Under the pieces are notes generated by a model that saw nothing but the letters and a program-made list of their open reading frames with translations, was not told the origin of the DNA and searched no databases. The position numbers and the translations under genes were made by a program. A DNA stretch of 64,000 bases from Limanda limanda (taxonomy: Eukaryota; Chordata; Actinopteri; Pleuronectiformes; Pleuronectidae): the NCBI RefSeq assembly GCF_963576545.1, contig NC_083639.1, positions 25,142,118-25,206,117 of the forward strand. Direction: 5' to 3'. Position 1 is the first letter of the stretch; each line of letters opens with the position of its first letter. This document shows, piece after piece, positions 13,301 through 27,451 of the stretch.

Positions 13301-14719
13301 ATGTGTGTGTTATTTATCTGTTTCAGTCACCAGTTAATCAAACAGAAGCCTTTACCTCATCAATTAATTACATCAGGTACTACATATTATGACGGGAAAT
13401 TACCATGTACTTTAGAAATGTTGCTGATTTTGTTCACATCTGTTGATTTCTTAAAGAACTGAGACATTTGACTGCTGCAGTTTCTACTTGCATGGGCACA
13501 GGGATGATCTTGGATTTGGGTTCCATACAATTCGGAAATCACAAGTGCACACATGTTTGAGTTGGCGAGGGAAGTCTGAAAGGATTTCTTAATCCTCAGT
13601 GTCATCGTATCTTAAACACATAAAGATACAAAGCTGTACCCACCCACTTTCACCTAGGGTTGTTATGGCCAGTTCATGTGTTGGTTCATTAATAGTTTCA
13701 CTTAACTCTTTGGATTTGAGGCATCCTTCTTAAAATGTCTAACTTTGACTTCTTAAGGTAATTGCCAGTAAATACACAAGTTAAATCTTGAATACTTTGT
13801 CTGGACTTTCCCTTCATTTTGAGGTTTTTATATCAATGGCTAACATTCATCACGTTCTTTATTCAGTGAGGATCCGGTGTTTTATGGGTCTACAGTTTTG
13901 TTTTTCTTGCCGTGCTTTGAGGATTTGGATACAAGGGCCACGACAACGCAAGATGTAGCGCCCTGCAGCTCTTCTTAGAATTTTAAGAAACCTCTCATGT
14001 CCCCTAACAAGTTTGCAGACAGATGCTATGAATTAATTCAGGCAGCTTCACTCTGCAACTCAATTAAAGTTTGTGTCCGTCAGGCCTGCCTCAACCCGGG
14101 TGGAACAAAGTTCGATTCAATAAAGTTTGAATGTGATGTTCTCTTGCTACTGAAAGAGATCAGATGGGATGAATGCTTAGTTACGGAATAAACTTGCTTT
14201 ACCTCCGTGTAACCTCTGGTATTTCACACAGGAATCTAGATCAAGGATGTTCTTATATCCTGCTATCTTAATTAGCACATGTTAATTGGCAATGTGCAGT
14301 CTCTTGTTAAGTCGTATTTCTTAAAGGAGATCCTGATTCATCCTAACCCGTCGGGAATAGAAATCATTATGGGGCAGTGAAATGTATTTCCAGACATTAT
14401 TCATAACAGGAAAACGTGTAACACTCACAATCAAAATGGCCCCGACAACATCTCGGCTCGATTTGCAGTGTGAATTCTTTATGCAGCTCCTTAATTTGTC
14501 TGAAGTCTCGGCCATTATGTGGAATCAATGTTTTTTTTTTACGTCTTTGTCAGTGTTTATTTCCGCTCTTTCATCCAGGCCGTAAAACTGTTTATTCATT
14601 ATCCTCAAAACGATAATTGAGTTTGCTTGCAGAGCGGAGACGGACTGATCAATGTGGACCCCCACCCCCTCGCTCCTGTCACATCCTTCATGTGAATGTT
14701 GAGTCATTCACATTAACAA

Positions 14720-14796
14720 TATGGCGCTTGTGATATTCAACGCAGCAAAGTCAGCTATAGAGCTAGGACGCAGTGAGACAGAGGGAGGAGGAGGAG

Positions 14797-14831
<35 letters not shown>

Positions 14832-15560
14832 GGAGGGAGAGTGTACCCTGAGAGAGGTCAGACCTCGTTTCAGAGCGCCACAACCACACACACACACCCC
14901 AGGTACTGTGACACGGGCTTTATGAGTGCGCCCGGAGAACACAAACCCACGGGATTAGTGTCTGGCTCTCAATGTCCCCGGGAGCAGCGCCCGTCGGCCG
15001 AGACAAAGCAGCGGCTGATTGCGTCGTCATCTGCATCACAAAGGGAAGCCTTCTCTACCTGAACCGCCACGCTGCACATCACATCTATCAGCGACTCTGG
15101 ACCCACGTGACATCTGCCTTTTTTTTTTTTTTTTGTCCATCTCTGTCTCTCCCCCCCTCTCCTATTTGGTCTCACGCCGTCTGTCCACCGCGGCTCATCG
15201 ACAGCACAAACCCCTCCCCCTCCCTGGAAACTACCTTCTTAGTCTGCAGCAGCACTGGCTGTTTTTCATGTTTGTGCCGGTGGATGTGTGCTCAGTGCTG
15301 TGTGCATCATCTCCTCTACGCTACAAAGAGCCACTAACACATTCGCTGTCTTTCCTCTCTCCCCACCCCCCCCCCCCTCTGGCTCTGGCGGGATCGCTGT
15401 GTCCCGGCTCGGCCAACATCCAGACACATCAGACAAAAAAGCTGCGTCTCTCCCGCTGTCAGACCCTAACAGGTCTATCGCTCTCTCTCTCTCTCTCTCT
15501 CGCACAGAGAGGACGACCGAGCGGAGGTGCTGCCAGCCAGCAGACCCGTTTCATCTGATT
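14720..15560. promoter_or_regulatory. GC-rich intronic block, possible alternative promoter or enhancer
   Basis: An isolated GC- and CpG-enriched stretch inside an otherwise AT-rich intron. It opens with a GGA/GAGGA array (about 14780-14838), passes through CpG-containing unique sequence (about 14870-15120), then a T run (15119-15134), C-rich sequence and a perfect CT run (15481-15501). Several overlapping open frames on both strands (up to 179 residues at 15019-15558 plus) are Pro/Ser/Leu-rich translations of these tracts and lack domains. It could be an internal promoter or merely a purine/pyrimidine-rich island. Confidence 0.35.
14780..14838. repeat. GGA trinucleotide microsatellite
   Basis: Imperfect GGA array with occasional AGA interruptions. 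The strand is all purine for nearly 60 bases and would translate as poly-Gly with Arg. Confidence 0.9.
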
Positions 15561-17342
15561 AGTGGGACACGCAGGCAGCCTCTGCTCTTGTATAACCGAT
15601 GACTGTTATCTTGTGTTGGTGACCCAGCCAGTTCCAGCAGCCATAACAGAGATGGATCAAGCTCCCGTCTTCGGATTATCATCTTATGCTGATGTACAGA
15701 CGAGTTTAGGATAAGCCTTACGTTGGCTTTTATGTTTTTGCAGAGCTTTATCATCATCGTCAAACACAAGTTCCCCTCTTACTTTCATATTTGTGACCTG
15801 AATGTGCTCATACAATTATAAAATTTCATTTTTCGAGGGGGAACAAAGATGGTGGGGCTATCTCAGGAACGATAAGTGAAGCTGAACTGTACACATTTTT
15901 TTTTTTAATCTTCCATGAACGAAGCTTTATGATTAGATTCAATAGATTAACGTCGATATGAAAAGCAAAGGGAGAGGGATGGAAAGGGAGAAAATTACTT
16001 TCTGTTTCTGTTGGCAAGTGATTGCATTAGCTTAGAGAATTGGGAGTCATCACAAAGCAATTAAGTGATTTGGCCTTTGACTGTGATTTTTAGAGAGCTG
16101 GAGCGTGTGTTGTCACAGTCGAAGCTAGAAATCACATTCGATTAGATGTAAAAGCTAATTAACCTTACATTGGGAGAACATGATCTACATGCAGAGCAGA
16201 AAACAAGCACTGCTGCGTGGTTCATTCTGAAGAAGCCATAATAAATCTAATGAAAACTAGGAAGAGTGCATACCCCGGCTAAGGCCTAATCAGTCTCGCA
16301 ATGTTAGAGAAAGTCCAAAACATATATCTGGATCATTCTTTCAAGTTTTCGTCGTAATCCTGCATAAACAAATGCAGCTGAAAACATAATGTCCTATGCA
16401 GAGGAAGAAATGTATGGAGCAGGGTTCAGAGGTGTGGAATCCCAAAGGGGGGGGAGGGTCATTGCAAGAGCAAAGTTTAATGCATTTCTTAGTGCTTAAT
16501 CACCTGTAGTCAATTATTGAAGAGTGTAAGGCCACGTCAGCTAATTGTCAACATTAAGCGTGTAATTTCATTTCAGCTTTCAGGGAGAGAACTACTGGGA
16601 ACTGATGGAGACACTATCTGACTACAGATTGTTCTTCTTCATGTGAACTAAACAGCGTGTTGAAAAAGGAACATACGGTCACAAAAAGCCACGTGCTTTG
16701 ACAAACAATTGATATAAGTGCTTGGCATCGACGAGTGGGCTCAATATTCTTATTTTTTACGATGGTTAAAATGCTTATGTGGAATCAAGGAGATTGTGGA
16801 TTCAAATGCGAGACCGATTCATGAATAAAAGCATATTTTATGAGGGAAATTTACGAGGTCTGGAAAACATTACGACTTTTTAAGGGCTAATATGCACTCA
16901 GTTGCCAATTTATTGGGTACACACGGCAAAAACTAATCCAGTCTAATGCAGCAGTCCTTCAATAAATCCCCCCCCCCCCCTCATGAAGGTTGTAATGTTC
17001 CGATTTTGTGGAAAGTACATTTTTGAGAGGTGTTGATTCAACGGCATCAACTGAACATTAGCTTGTGTTAAACTATGTTTCATTATGCAGAGGGAGTCTG
17101 CTCTCACTGATATGAATGGGCTGAACAAAGCACTACGACCACCTATCAGAACGTAATGGTGTTGTTTGAACACAGTGTTATCAGTGGTCTGGATTCCCTG
17201 AGATATGAACGTAAAACCAAAGTTATAAAGCTTTTGTTTCACTGTCAGTTTTCTCTTATTCCCTTTGGTCAGTTCTTTCCTTTGTGTTCAGTATCAGAGT
17301 GGCTCAATATAACTGTGTTTTAAGTAGATGGTGTCTATATCT

Positions 17343-17363
17343 ACACACACACACACACACACA

Positions 17364-17418
<55 letters not shown>
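17343..17418. repeat. CA dinucleotide microsatellite
   Basis: About 75 bases of CA with two CAGA interruptions. The poly Cys-Val frame on the minus strand is an artefact of this array. Confidence 0.95.
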
Positions 17419-17419
<1 letters not shown>

Positions 17420-19460
17420 CACTCTGACCAATAGAAACTGGGGACTGATTTGGTTATTGTGTGTGGTTGCCCTGTTGACAGATGGACACAACATGCTGGT
17501 TTCTTAGTCTTCTTGTGTTTTCGTGGTTGTGAATAAAACTTTAAGCCGTAATTTGAAGGGATCGGTCATTTAAAGAATGAGGGAGAGGGAGAGGGAGAGA
17601 GAGCTGCAAGCCATAAATAGCTGTTTCTATGCCCCTCCCCCTGACGCCAGGGAGAAACGCAAATAATTTGGCGGAGATTGCCCATCACTAATGTGGAGCC
17701 CAATTTGATTTGAAGTCTGTTTAAAGAATTACCACATTTCTGAGGACTGGGTTTTGGCTCATTGGGATAAAGTCATTTTTTATGCATGATGCAACACATC
17801 AATGGTTTCCTTGCAAAACTGCGTATTTACATAATAGAATTGACTGCGTAGGCATGTTGTTCAAGCCCTAAACTAGTCCCTGTGGATTCCGCATAATTTG
17901 TCCTACCATTGCAACTTTGCAGCAAATTTGACCAATCAACATAGTTTCCTGCTGGTTTCACCTAACAGCAGTTTCCCCACTAACAACGTTAAACCATAAA
18001 CACGCATATCACCACTCTCTCTGGTGAGTTAAATGAAATGTGCATGGTTTGTGGTGACATTAGTGTCGTACAATCATCCATGACAAACTGTGTGTGTTTG
18101 TGGGTTTAAGGAATAATGTCTCAAAAAGCCTGGCGGTTTCTGGACAATGTCAGTTAGCAAATTAGCTTCTGTAAAGGTTATAATATGTCAAACAAATCAA
18201 TGTTTTTGTGTTTCATTCATTCATGGTTTAAGATTGTCTCAGTTGCTGGAGTTAACAGAGGTGGACAAATAATTAGAGCAGATACGTCTCTTCTTAAAAT
18301 GACAAAACACAGTTATGGTTAGGATCTGATGGATCTACCAGTGGGCGGCGGATGGAGAACACAGTGAACCTCACTGTGGTTTTATTATGAGGATTTATTT
18401 AATTTCAAACCGAGCCATAATTTGAATTGATTAAAAGCAGGACTTAACATTTGTTTTATTTTTTTCTTCTCTGACCTCATACCACTCTAATCAGTCTACC
18501 TCGGCCCACGGCTCCAAAATCAATAATCTGGACTCAGCAAAGAACGGACCCTTATCATTGTGTTTATGGAGTCCTATTAATTGACACTTCATTGCAGTCG
18601 TTTCATATGCAGCAAAGCCGATGATAAATGTTCCTTTGGGGCAGAGAAAGCTAACGTGGATTTACATAATCACTTGTCCGCGAGTGGATCTAGTGTTGGG
18701 AGCAATCAGCTGCGTCTGCACACACTCACACTTGTAAAAGCTCTCGTCCCTCTCTTGTTCCGACTAACATTTCATTGTTATTTTACTCTAATTTAAAACC
18801 TCTTAAAGATTTCCAGCAGGAAATACTACTCTCAAACGCATGCCTCGAGTTCGAGAGCTGCCAAAGAAAGAGCAATACACGTCTTTAGGGGTCAATAAAA
18901 CGATGTCTGGAATGACAATCCAGCCATGAGGTAACGTGGCCTACAGAACGGGAGCCAGGTATATAAGGAGATGGTGAAATGATGACTGTTTTCCATGCTT
19001 CCCTCTGGCAAAGCCCTTTGGGTAGGAATCACAATGGATCTTTTGGGAGGGCAGCTGGAAAATCTATAGAGATCCTCCAGAGACCCGCTGTGCATGTGAA
19101 ATCCATCAATAGAGATCCAGCTGAGACCATTTAAACGAAATGGATGTTATATGATAGGGTTAAACATGTAGAATATTATTATTCATTTCAGTCCAAATTG
19201 GTTTTTCATCTGCAGATAACGCAAGCGGGCGTGGACGTCCATAAAGGCACCACAGAATGTGTCTTGTGTTTCATACACTCACTGTACATAGAAACAGTCC
19301 ATCATGCTGCTGACCTATTTTTAGCTGTGGACGGAGAGACCAAGATTGGGCAAGTTAGAATGACCTATTAAACCAGGATTTACTGTGTTTGGTCAGTATT
19401 CATTGTAGTTTATTACCAAATATGACAAAGCAGCAGATGAAGGTCAGTAGAAGTCAGGAT

Positions 19461-19480
19461 GGGGGGGGGGGGGGGGGGGG
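19461..19480. repeat. Poly-G run of 20
   Basis: Twenty consecutive G residues, an unusually long G homopolymer and a likely place for assembly or length error. Confidence 0.9.
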
Positions 19481-20275
19481 CTCTCACCTGTATCAGCTCT
19501 GGTATTGCTGGACTTTTCTAAACCACCATTAATCAGGAATTCATGTGTAATATAAACAATCTGTATACTGTGTATATTACATTGAAGGATTGCAGACAAG
19601 TTATTTCATTACTTTTTACTCTTGCAATTATTTTCTCAACTTATTCATTGATTGACTAATTGGCAGCTTTCAAACATGCACTGAAGTCTGGACATTTTCC
19701 TGCCAGCTCCTCAGTAACATGAAGTGAGCCCATGTGAGAGGGAACATGTCTGGAAAATCCAGACGTGAGTCAGTGGACATGGCGCTTGATGATGTTAAAT
19801 AATAAGCAACCGAGGCGAAACTGGCTCACAAGACAATGTCAACTCTGAGAGACGATTTGAATTTAGAGTTTTGTGGTATAAGGCCAGAGACTGGTGAATT
19901 TTTATCATGTCCTGCTTTACCCGGGTGTCACCTGAACAATCTCCTGCTGAAAGGCAAACTATGGAAGATGCTTTCCCTCTGTTCATGTTAGTAAACAGCT
20001 ATTGTCTCTATGTCCATGATGTAACTTGTTTTTGGAAATGTGTCTGTTTATAAAATTCATCAGTACTGAGCAAAACCCTCTAAGACATGTCCTAAAACAC
20101 AGCTTTGGTAAATTAAAATGCTCATTGTAGAAACAAACAAAACCAAAACCAGGGACCAGTTACTCGTGCATTGAGATTCACTGTGGTCCCGCCCCCCCCC
20201 CCAGCCTGCATGTCTATCACAACTCCTCTGAGGACTTCACAGTCTGCTTTCCCTTAAACACAGTCTAACACTTTG

Positions 20276-20945
<670 letters not shown>

Positions 20946-21638
20946 AGTGGTCGGTGAGGCTCACTGCATGCACACAGCGCCCGGGCTCTGGGACTGCTGT
21001 CAGGGAGACGGCCTGCTGGAGGGATTGAAAGAGCATGGTTGGGGATTGGCCGTCTGTCCTCATCTGTGTGACGCTCTGGCAGGGGGTGTGTGTCGGGGGG
21101 GTGCTGAGTGATGGAATAGGTAGAGCTGGACCCTCGGTTCTCCCCCGACTGTGCTGCTGACACACAAATCCTTCACATCGCTGAACGCCCAGACACACGA
21201 ACACATTCCCTGGCTCAGTAGATTCATGCTGCCAGTAAACAGGAATATATGGAGAGGGATAATTTAGGACCTTGCTCCTGACGTCCTGTGGGCACGCTGC
21301 GTTCAACCGCTTTAACACACAAAGGGAAAAAGGCGCCTGATGCTCTGATTTGAACTTTATTTTGCTTCACTGAGCAAAATTGATAGGCTCTGGGTCATTT
21401 TACTATGAGACTTAAGTATTCCTCCCACCATGAGAACCGGTGATACAGCACTTTACGCAAAAGTGATTTCCCTTTGATCGTTGTGCCTACAGTGATATGT
21501 CCTATTTTTGTAAAATAGCGATTGAGACCAATAATATAATTTAGGGGTTTTCCTATTCACGGGCAGTGAGCGTGAACTAATCTGTATTTCACAGATAATA
21601 GCATGCTCCTGTTCTGTCTCTCGGGTTCCTTGTCTCTC

Positions 21639-21657
21639 ACACACACACACACACACA
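21639..21657. repeat. CA dinucleotide microsatellite
   Basis: Short perfect CA run in intron 1. Confidence 0.9.
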
Positions 21658-24600
21658 GATATGAACGCTTCTGTCCACACCATTTCTAACTCAACACCTG
21701 CAGGGTTTGCCTGTCAGACTTTTTTTGGGGAATTATGGCATCAACATGGAAACCAGAGGCTTGAAGCTGGATTAGTCGCGAGGAGGTGTGAACACGAGGT
21801 CAGGGCAAAGATGGCGTTTCAGGCAATATTTTGTCGTAGTAAGTTCTCCCCTGTTTGTTTTCACAGCACTCGATAAATGTTGATAGAAAAACATCCTGCC
21901 TAACGGAATAATAACGTTCATTTTGCTGCTTAGATTTTTCTCTCTCTCTTGTTTTGATTCTCTGTCAGATTTACATGCATCTTATTTCCGTACATATGCC
22001 TGAGGCTGAACTTTTGAGGAGCCTGAATCTTCCCTTTGGTTGAGTAAAGATTATCGCAGTTGGCAGCTCTCTCAAATCATCTTGCTGGAAACTAAGTAGG
22101 AATTTCTTTTTAACCGAAGTGCTGAAGTTAGTGAGCTGTCTGTTCAAAACCCCAACGAAGCCAGGCTCGGATATAGCTTTGTAGAGATCAGCCTGGATCT
22201 GCTTTGACCGTTAAATAATTAGAACTTTAGGCTTTCTGGGAAACAGATGTTTTACAATTATAATTTTTTGGGGCTTTTGAAGCTGAGATCCATAGCTTTC
22301 TGACCATGTACTGCAAATATAAAAAAAACAGTTTGAAATATCAATGATGGACTAAGAAACATCAATATGTACTGAAGTGATGCAATAACATGCTATTTAA
22401 ATTAGAAACTAGGCAGGTGCAACCCAGAATACCCATTCAATATTTAGCAAATGAGAATGAAGGGGGTCTATAGTGAGGAACACTTCCACACTCGGCTCCT
22501 CGGATGCGTAGGCGTCAGCTGTTTGCTCGGGTCGACAATATTTGTTGCCAAACAACGTCACATTATTGGGTTGCTTTACCTGAAGGTCAAGAGGTCATGC
22601 AGTAGGTCAAGCTGAAAGTCGGTGCCCTCTGCTGGATCGCAAGGTAAACTACTTTAGAAGGTTGGATGTGCTGTGTATTTTCAGTTCAAACATCCCAACG
22701 TTCAAATAAAAAGTGACAGCCCTAGCTTAAGAGCATGATGTAGTTCGAAATGACTAAGAATGAGTAAACAGCCGGGACTCTGGAGTCCTGATGAACACAA
22801 GCAACAGAGTCAACATTTGGATGTTACATCCCTAGAAGCCCAAGGACATGTAGTGACTTCACAGATGTAAACAGATGGCCCTACTGTTTTGATAAAATGG
22901 CCGAGATAATTCCAGGTTTCCATCCCTACAATTACCATTTTGAAGGAGGCTGGTTTAAATTTTCGAATGCGATTACTTCAGCACTAAACAAGACAAAAGG
23001 AAACAACCGTTGATTCTCAAGGTTTCGGCCTTTCAAGGTGTCGGGACCAATTTACAGCACCTGATCCTTGAGGTGACAAAAGAAGTGTGCTAAACACTCA
23101 CTTGTGGTCGCTTCCACTCCTGTGAGGACACTGGAGGGCACTTCTCTACAGCTCACTCATACAGCCTGGGATGACCCATTTCAAAACACTACATTTGCTG
23201 CCATCTTGTACCTCCTTTGTCCTGCTCCAGGCTGGTTCTGTGTAGGAAAAAAACCGGCGTCACCCTTACCGTTTTCCTTTTTTGTCTCTGACCATCCGCC
23301 ACCTGTCATCCCTGTGCTAACGTGAAACATTAACAGCCCAAGAGCCTGAATAGAAGCACACCGCTGCGTAGAAATACATTACCCGTCACTCTGTCTGTGG
23401 ATTAGGACTTTACCGGTGCCGAATGATTTAAGGGCTTTTTGCTAGGTTGTCAGGAGGGGCATGATTGTGCCTGTGGCTATAAAAAAAACATATGTGCCGT
23501 TGTTTTTTTGTGGAGGGTGTCAGGCAGGCAGCACCAGATGTGTGCAGTGAATGGTGATGCGTTTGAGTTTTTTTCCCTCACTGCACTGTGTCAGATGCCG
23601 TGTACAGCTGCAAGGAGGAAGAGGTTAAGTCCGTCTCACATGGTGCGAGGAGGAGGTGAGAACCAGCAGGTGTAATTGAAGTGGTTAATGGGCTGTCTGA
23701 GGCCATCATTCTGCCTGACGTCCCACGTGGAGAAGCTCTTTATCACCGAGCTCAATCTGATAAAATGGCTCTTATTCAAACACTCTTCTATTGGCTGAGA
23801 CGGGACTTCTGAAGATGCAAACACTGCTCGATGAATAATGCCTCACTTGAGTCATTAGCCCTGGATATTTATGGAGCTCTCGGTCGACTGCAGCTTTGTT
23901 TTGCTTTCCTCCCTAAAGAACCTGCTCTGAACTTCATTGTTGGTTTTCTTTATGCAACTTCCAGGCAGAAGTGGTGATGTACTTACCAGTCTAAGTATCT
24001 CCACAATGGGTTTGTTTAAGGATTTCATTTTTTACGAACGCATGATTACACAGAAACACATTTGTCTATAGTGTCTGTAATCTCTTGGTATGATCCTGAC
24101 ACATTAATAATTTTTCTTGCTCCATTTTTCTGTAGAAAAATGAGTAAATCTGCATTTCAAACTAAATTAAAGTACTACTCCATGTGTTTTGACTAAAAAA
24201 AGTGTCAAAGACCTGAAAACATAACATAAGACTTTTTTTGTTGTTTTCTCAGCCTTAGTCCATCCCTGTTCCAACCACACCCCCCCCCAAGCCCCATTCC
24301 TCTCCTTCTGGCTGTAGTCCTAGTGCAGTCTCGACCTTCCTCCCCAGCTCTATGTTCCTCCCTCTGCAGCCACAGCTCAGCTCCCTGCTCAACTCAAAAA
24401 AACATACTTGACATGAAGGCTTTATGCACCGTGAACATTTCAGTACAAGCTGTTTTACTGGGAACTCGCAATGATGGAGGTGCTCAGCTCCTTGTGGAAT
24501 GGTCGGGCATCTGCGTTTTGCTCAAGGGCATCTCAGCGGAGACAGAAGAGAAAAGCCTTCATTGTTCGTATATCCCAACCTGTTTTTTTTCTAGTAATGC

Positions 24601-26099
24601 GTCTACCACTGACCAGGGCAGGAGTGCAGGAGAGGCTGGGGAGCGGTGGAATGGGCGGGTCGGTGGGTGGTGGACGGATTCAACATCACTGACACAATGA
24701 ATTGTTCTTATGGGATGTACCCTGGAGAAGGTGCAAGGTTGTGTCAGAAGCAAAGTGTGGCTGGATTTACTGAAGACATCCATCATAACGAGTTTTTGCA
24801 GCTGCATCGCACATTCCCAGCAACCGTGGCTGGCGCCAACGTGGAGGTCCATAGGGGAATTTTACTCGGTACAAATCATATCTAAATACGTAGACTTAGA
24901 AAATATAGACTTGGAAAAAGAGAGATAAATACAATAAATTGCATCGGAATTGGTTTTAAGTCAGTTTTGTGACGGTGAAAGAGAGAATAATAAAGTTAAT
25001 TTGTGTAGTGCCAAAATAAGTCATTAATTTACAATAAAATAAAAAAGTTACATGTCCAAACACAAGCTCTGTTACAGGTTGTACCAGGAGGCCTTTAGAG
25101 TATGTAGAGAGAGAGAGAGCACTTTTAAGTTTTTTAATTCATAGTAATTCATATCATCGCCCTTCAAGTACCCCTGTCTCAAATGTCAGGAGGATCTTTC
25201 CGCAGACACCGAGCACAGTAGGTGGGTTGAGCGAATGATGATTAAACACTAAAAGGGTAGATGGCATTAATCAAGTTTTTTTGCTTCGAGCCCCAATCAC
25301 CCAATCGCAATTAAAACTCTTAACACTCTGGCGAGACCGTTTCTGTCACGGCGTCCGGCTCTCAGACGATATGAGCTCTTGTTACTAGATAACAGTTTTT
25401 TTCTAAAATGATATTTAGTTTTTGAACTCTATGATCAGTTTCAGAGAGCCGGGCCGTTGGCAGAGTTCTTATAGGCGGCGGTTTGATTCAGCTAACAGGC
25501 CTCTTGCAAAGTGGATGGATTTCAGTGAGCGTTCATTCATATAGTCTCAGGGACAAAAGCCAAATATACCAGATGAATGATCAGCTTTTCTTCTTATGTT
25601 AGTTCCAATTTCAATAATTATATAAACTCCGAAACCACTTCATTTTAAACATGCTTTATATTTATCCGTTGAATAAAAAGAAATATATCAGACGATCAAA
25701 CTCATTCTCTTACAGCCAAGGTCATATCATCTTTTCTTTGACTTCTTTTTCTAGTCAGGTGGCTGCTACTGAGGAGGAGGGGCCATAAATGTTTTGCCAT
25801 TCATGGTATTCATGGTACAGGCTCACATGTTGTGATCACCATTCAGACTGGAAATAGCACCCCCCACCAAGACGCTTTTTTCTCCATCATCCACTCCCCT
25901 CACTTTTCATCTCATTTAAACAGATTGACTGCAGTCGAAGCTCCTGTTGTCACTGGTCCCTCCATGTTTATTCCTCCCTTCTGTATTTTACTAAATTACA
26001 GATCAATCTGATTCAAGGCTTTACTATTCGTTCTGCACTTGGAAGGTTTCTCCTCTTGTTTAAGGGTCAGAAAAATGGATGGGCAGTTGTTTAGTATCG

Positions 26100-26780
26100 T
26101 GTAAAATGTCCAAATTAACAACAAGTTTATGTTTTTCCAGTTAGTTTGTTTGTTTGTTTGTCTCTTTTTCAGCAAGATAACACAAAAAACATATTTTTAT
26201 GAAACTTGGTGGAAGGATGGGACGTGGGCCAAGAAACAACCCATTACATTTTGGCCCACATCCAGGAATCTTTTATAAATCACTTTCTCTAACATTGCGA
26301 GGGTGTTATTTGACATTTTTTCCGAAGGAATAATGCATAGATCTTGAAAATCTGACATACTTACAAGGCTGATACGTAAAAGTGTGTAAATCTAGCAGAT
26401 TTAAATGTGGTTTCAAAGGGGAGTCGACTATTTTTCAGCGGCTGTACAGTGATACATTTTGGTGCTAATGGGCTAACTACCTTCTTTAACTTTGGGAGAT
26501 GGTATGTTTTTATTTTCCCAGGAAGAAATTCATGGTTCTTCACGACATATTTAGATGATCGATCTATGAATGTGTGAAATTTGGTGCAGATCCAACGAAA
26601 AGTCTGTATCTAGCAGCTTTAAATCTAGTTTAATTGAAAGTGGCCTTTCTTCAGCTGATGTAATACATTTAGGTGCAGATCAGGACAAAGGGGCAGATCC
26701 AGGACAATTGAATCACCGTCTTTGACATTGCGAAATAGGACCCTCAGTGAGGTATGTGCTCTACTGAGTGCAATTTAGTT
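26100..26780 (+). repeat. Dispersed teleost repeat, copy 1
   Basis: It carries blocks I recognise from a very abundant dispersed fish repeat: a TTTG array followed by a block meaning 'ATGAAACTTGGTGGAAGGAT' (about 26200), 'AATAATGCATAGATCTTG' (about 26330), 'TTTGGTGCAGATCCAA' (about 26580) and an end block GGTATGTGCTCTACTGAGTG (from 26751). Two more partial copies occur in intron 2. Copy 1 has internal near-duplicated modules (around 26385-26405 and 26610-26630). There is no coding capacity. I do not assign a superfamily. Confidence 0.65.
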
Positions 26781-27356
26781 ATCGTCTGATATTACGTTAT
26801 TTTATTACGATTTCATAATATATCATAAGTAATTTGGAATAAACAGGATTTAACTGGCCAGAGGTACTTTATTCTGCACTCATGCTTTTAGAGCAGCACC
26901 TCTGCCAGCAGTAGTTTGTCTTAGTGGAGCACAAGGGGGTCATACTTGCAAGGAAGCAACCAGAGCACGTGTTTTTTTATTTTATTTTTCATGAACCTTC
27001 ACTGGGTGTTTCTTTTTTTAATTCAGTCGACGGAAATAGCAGTGACACTGTTGCTCATGTCTGTCCCCATACTGATGAGGCTTTACAGCCCCTTAGTCCC
27101 TGCCTACTGGAGTTTACACGGCTGAGTAAGAGTCGGATGTGATTTTCCACGAAGACCATCTGCACAGAGGATCTCTCGCTCGTGCAAGCAGCATATGCCC
27201 CAGTATGTAGATAACTGGGCTGGTAAACACGCTTGTTCCCTGAGTGAATTAACCTGCCGTGACAAGCTCCCTGTTATCCTCCATCTTGGTCTGGACTATC
27301 TGACAGTGAGGGGTTAACTCTTAAAGCCCCCCACCCTCCCTTGTCCTCCTTTAAAA

Positions 27357-27357
<1 letters not shown>

Positions 27358-27448
<91 letters not shown>
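27358..27448. repeat. CA dinucleotide microsatellite, about 45 units
   Basis: A perfect CA array of about 90 bases, the longest dinucleotide array in the window. The poly Thr-His and Cys-Val frames over it are artefacts. Confidence 0.95.

Positions 27449-27451
<3 letters not shown>

Noticed and set aside
15019..15558. 179-residue plus-strand frame
   Set aside because: Ser/Leu/Pro-rich translation of T, C and CT tracts, with competing frames on both strands and no domain.
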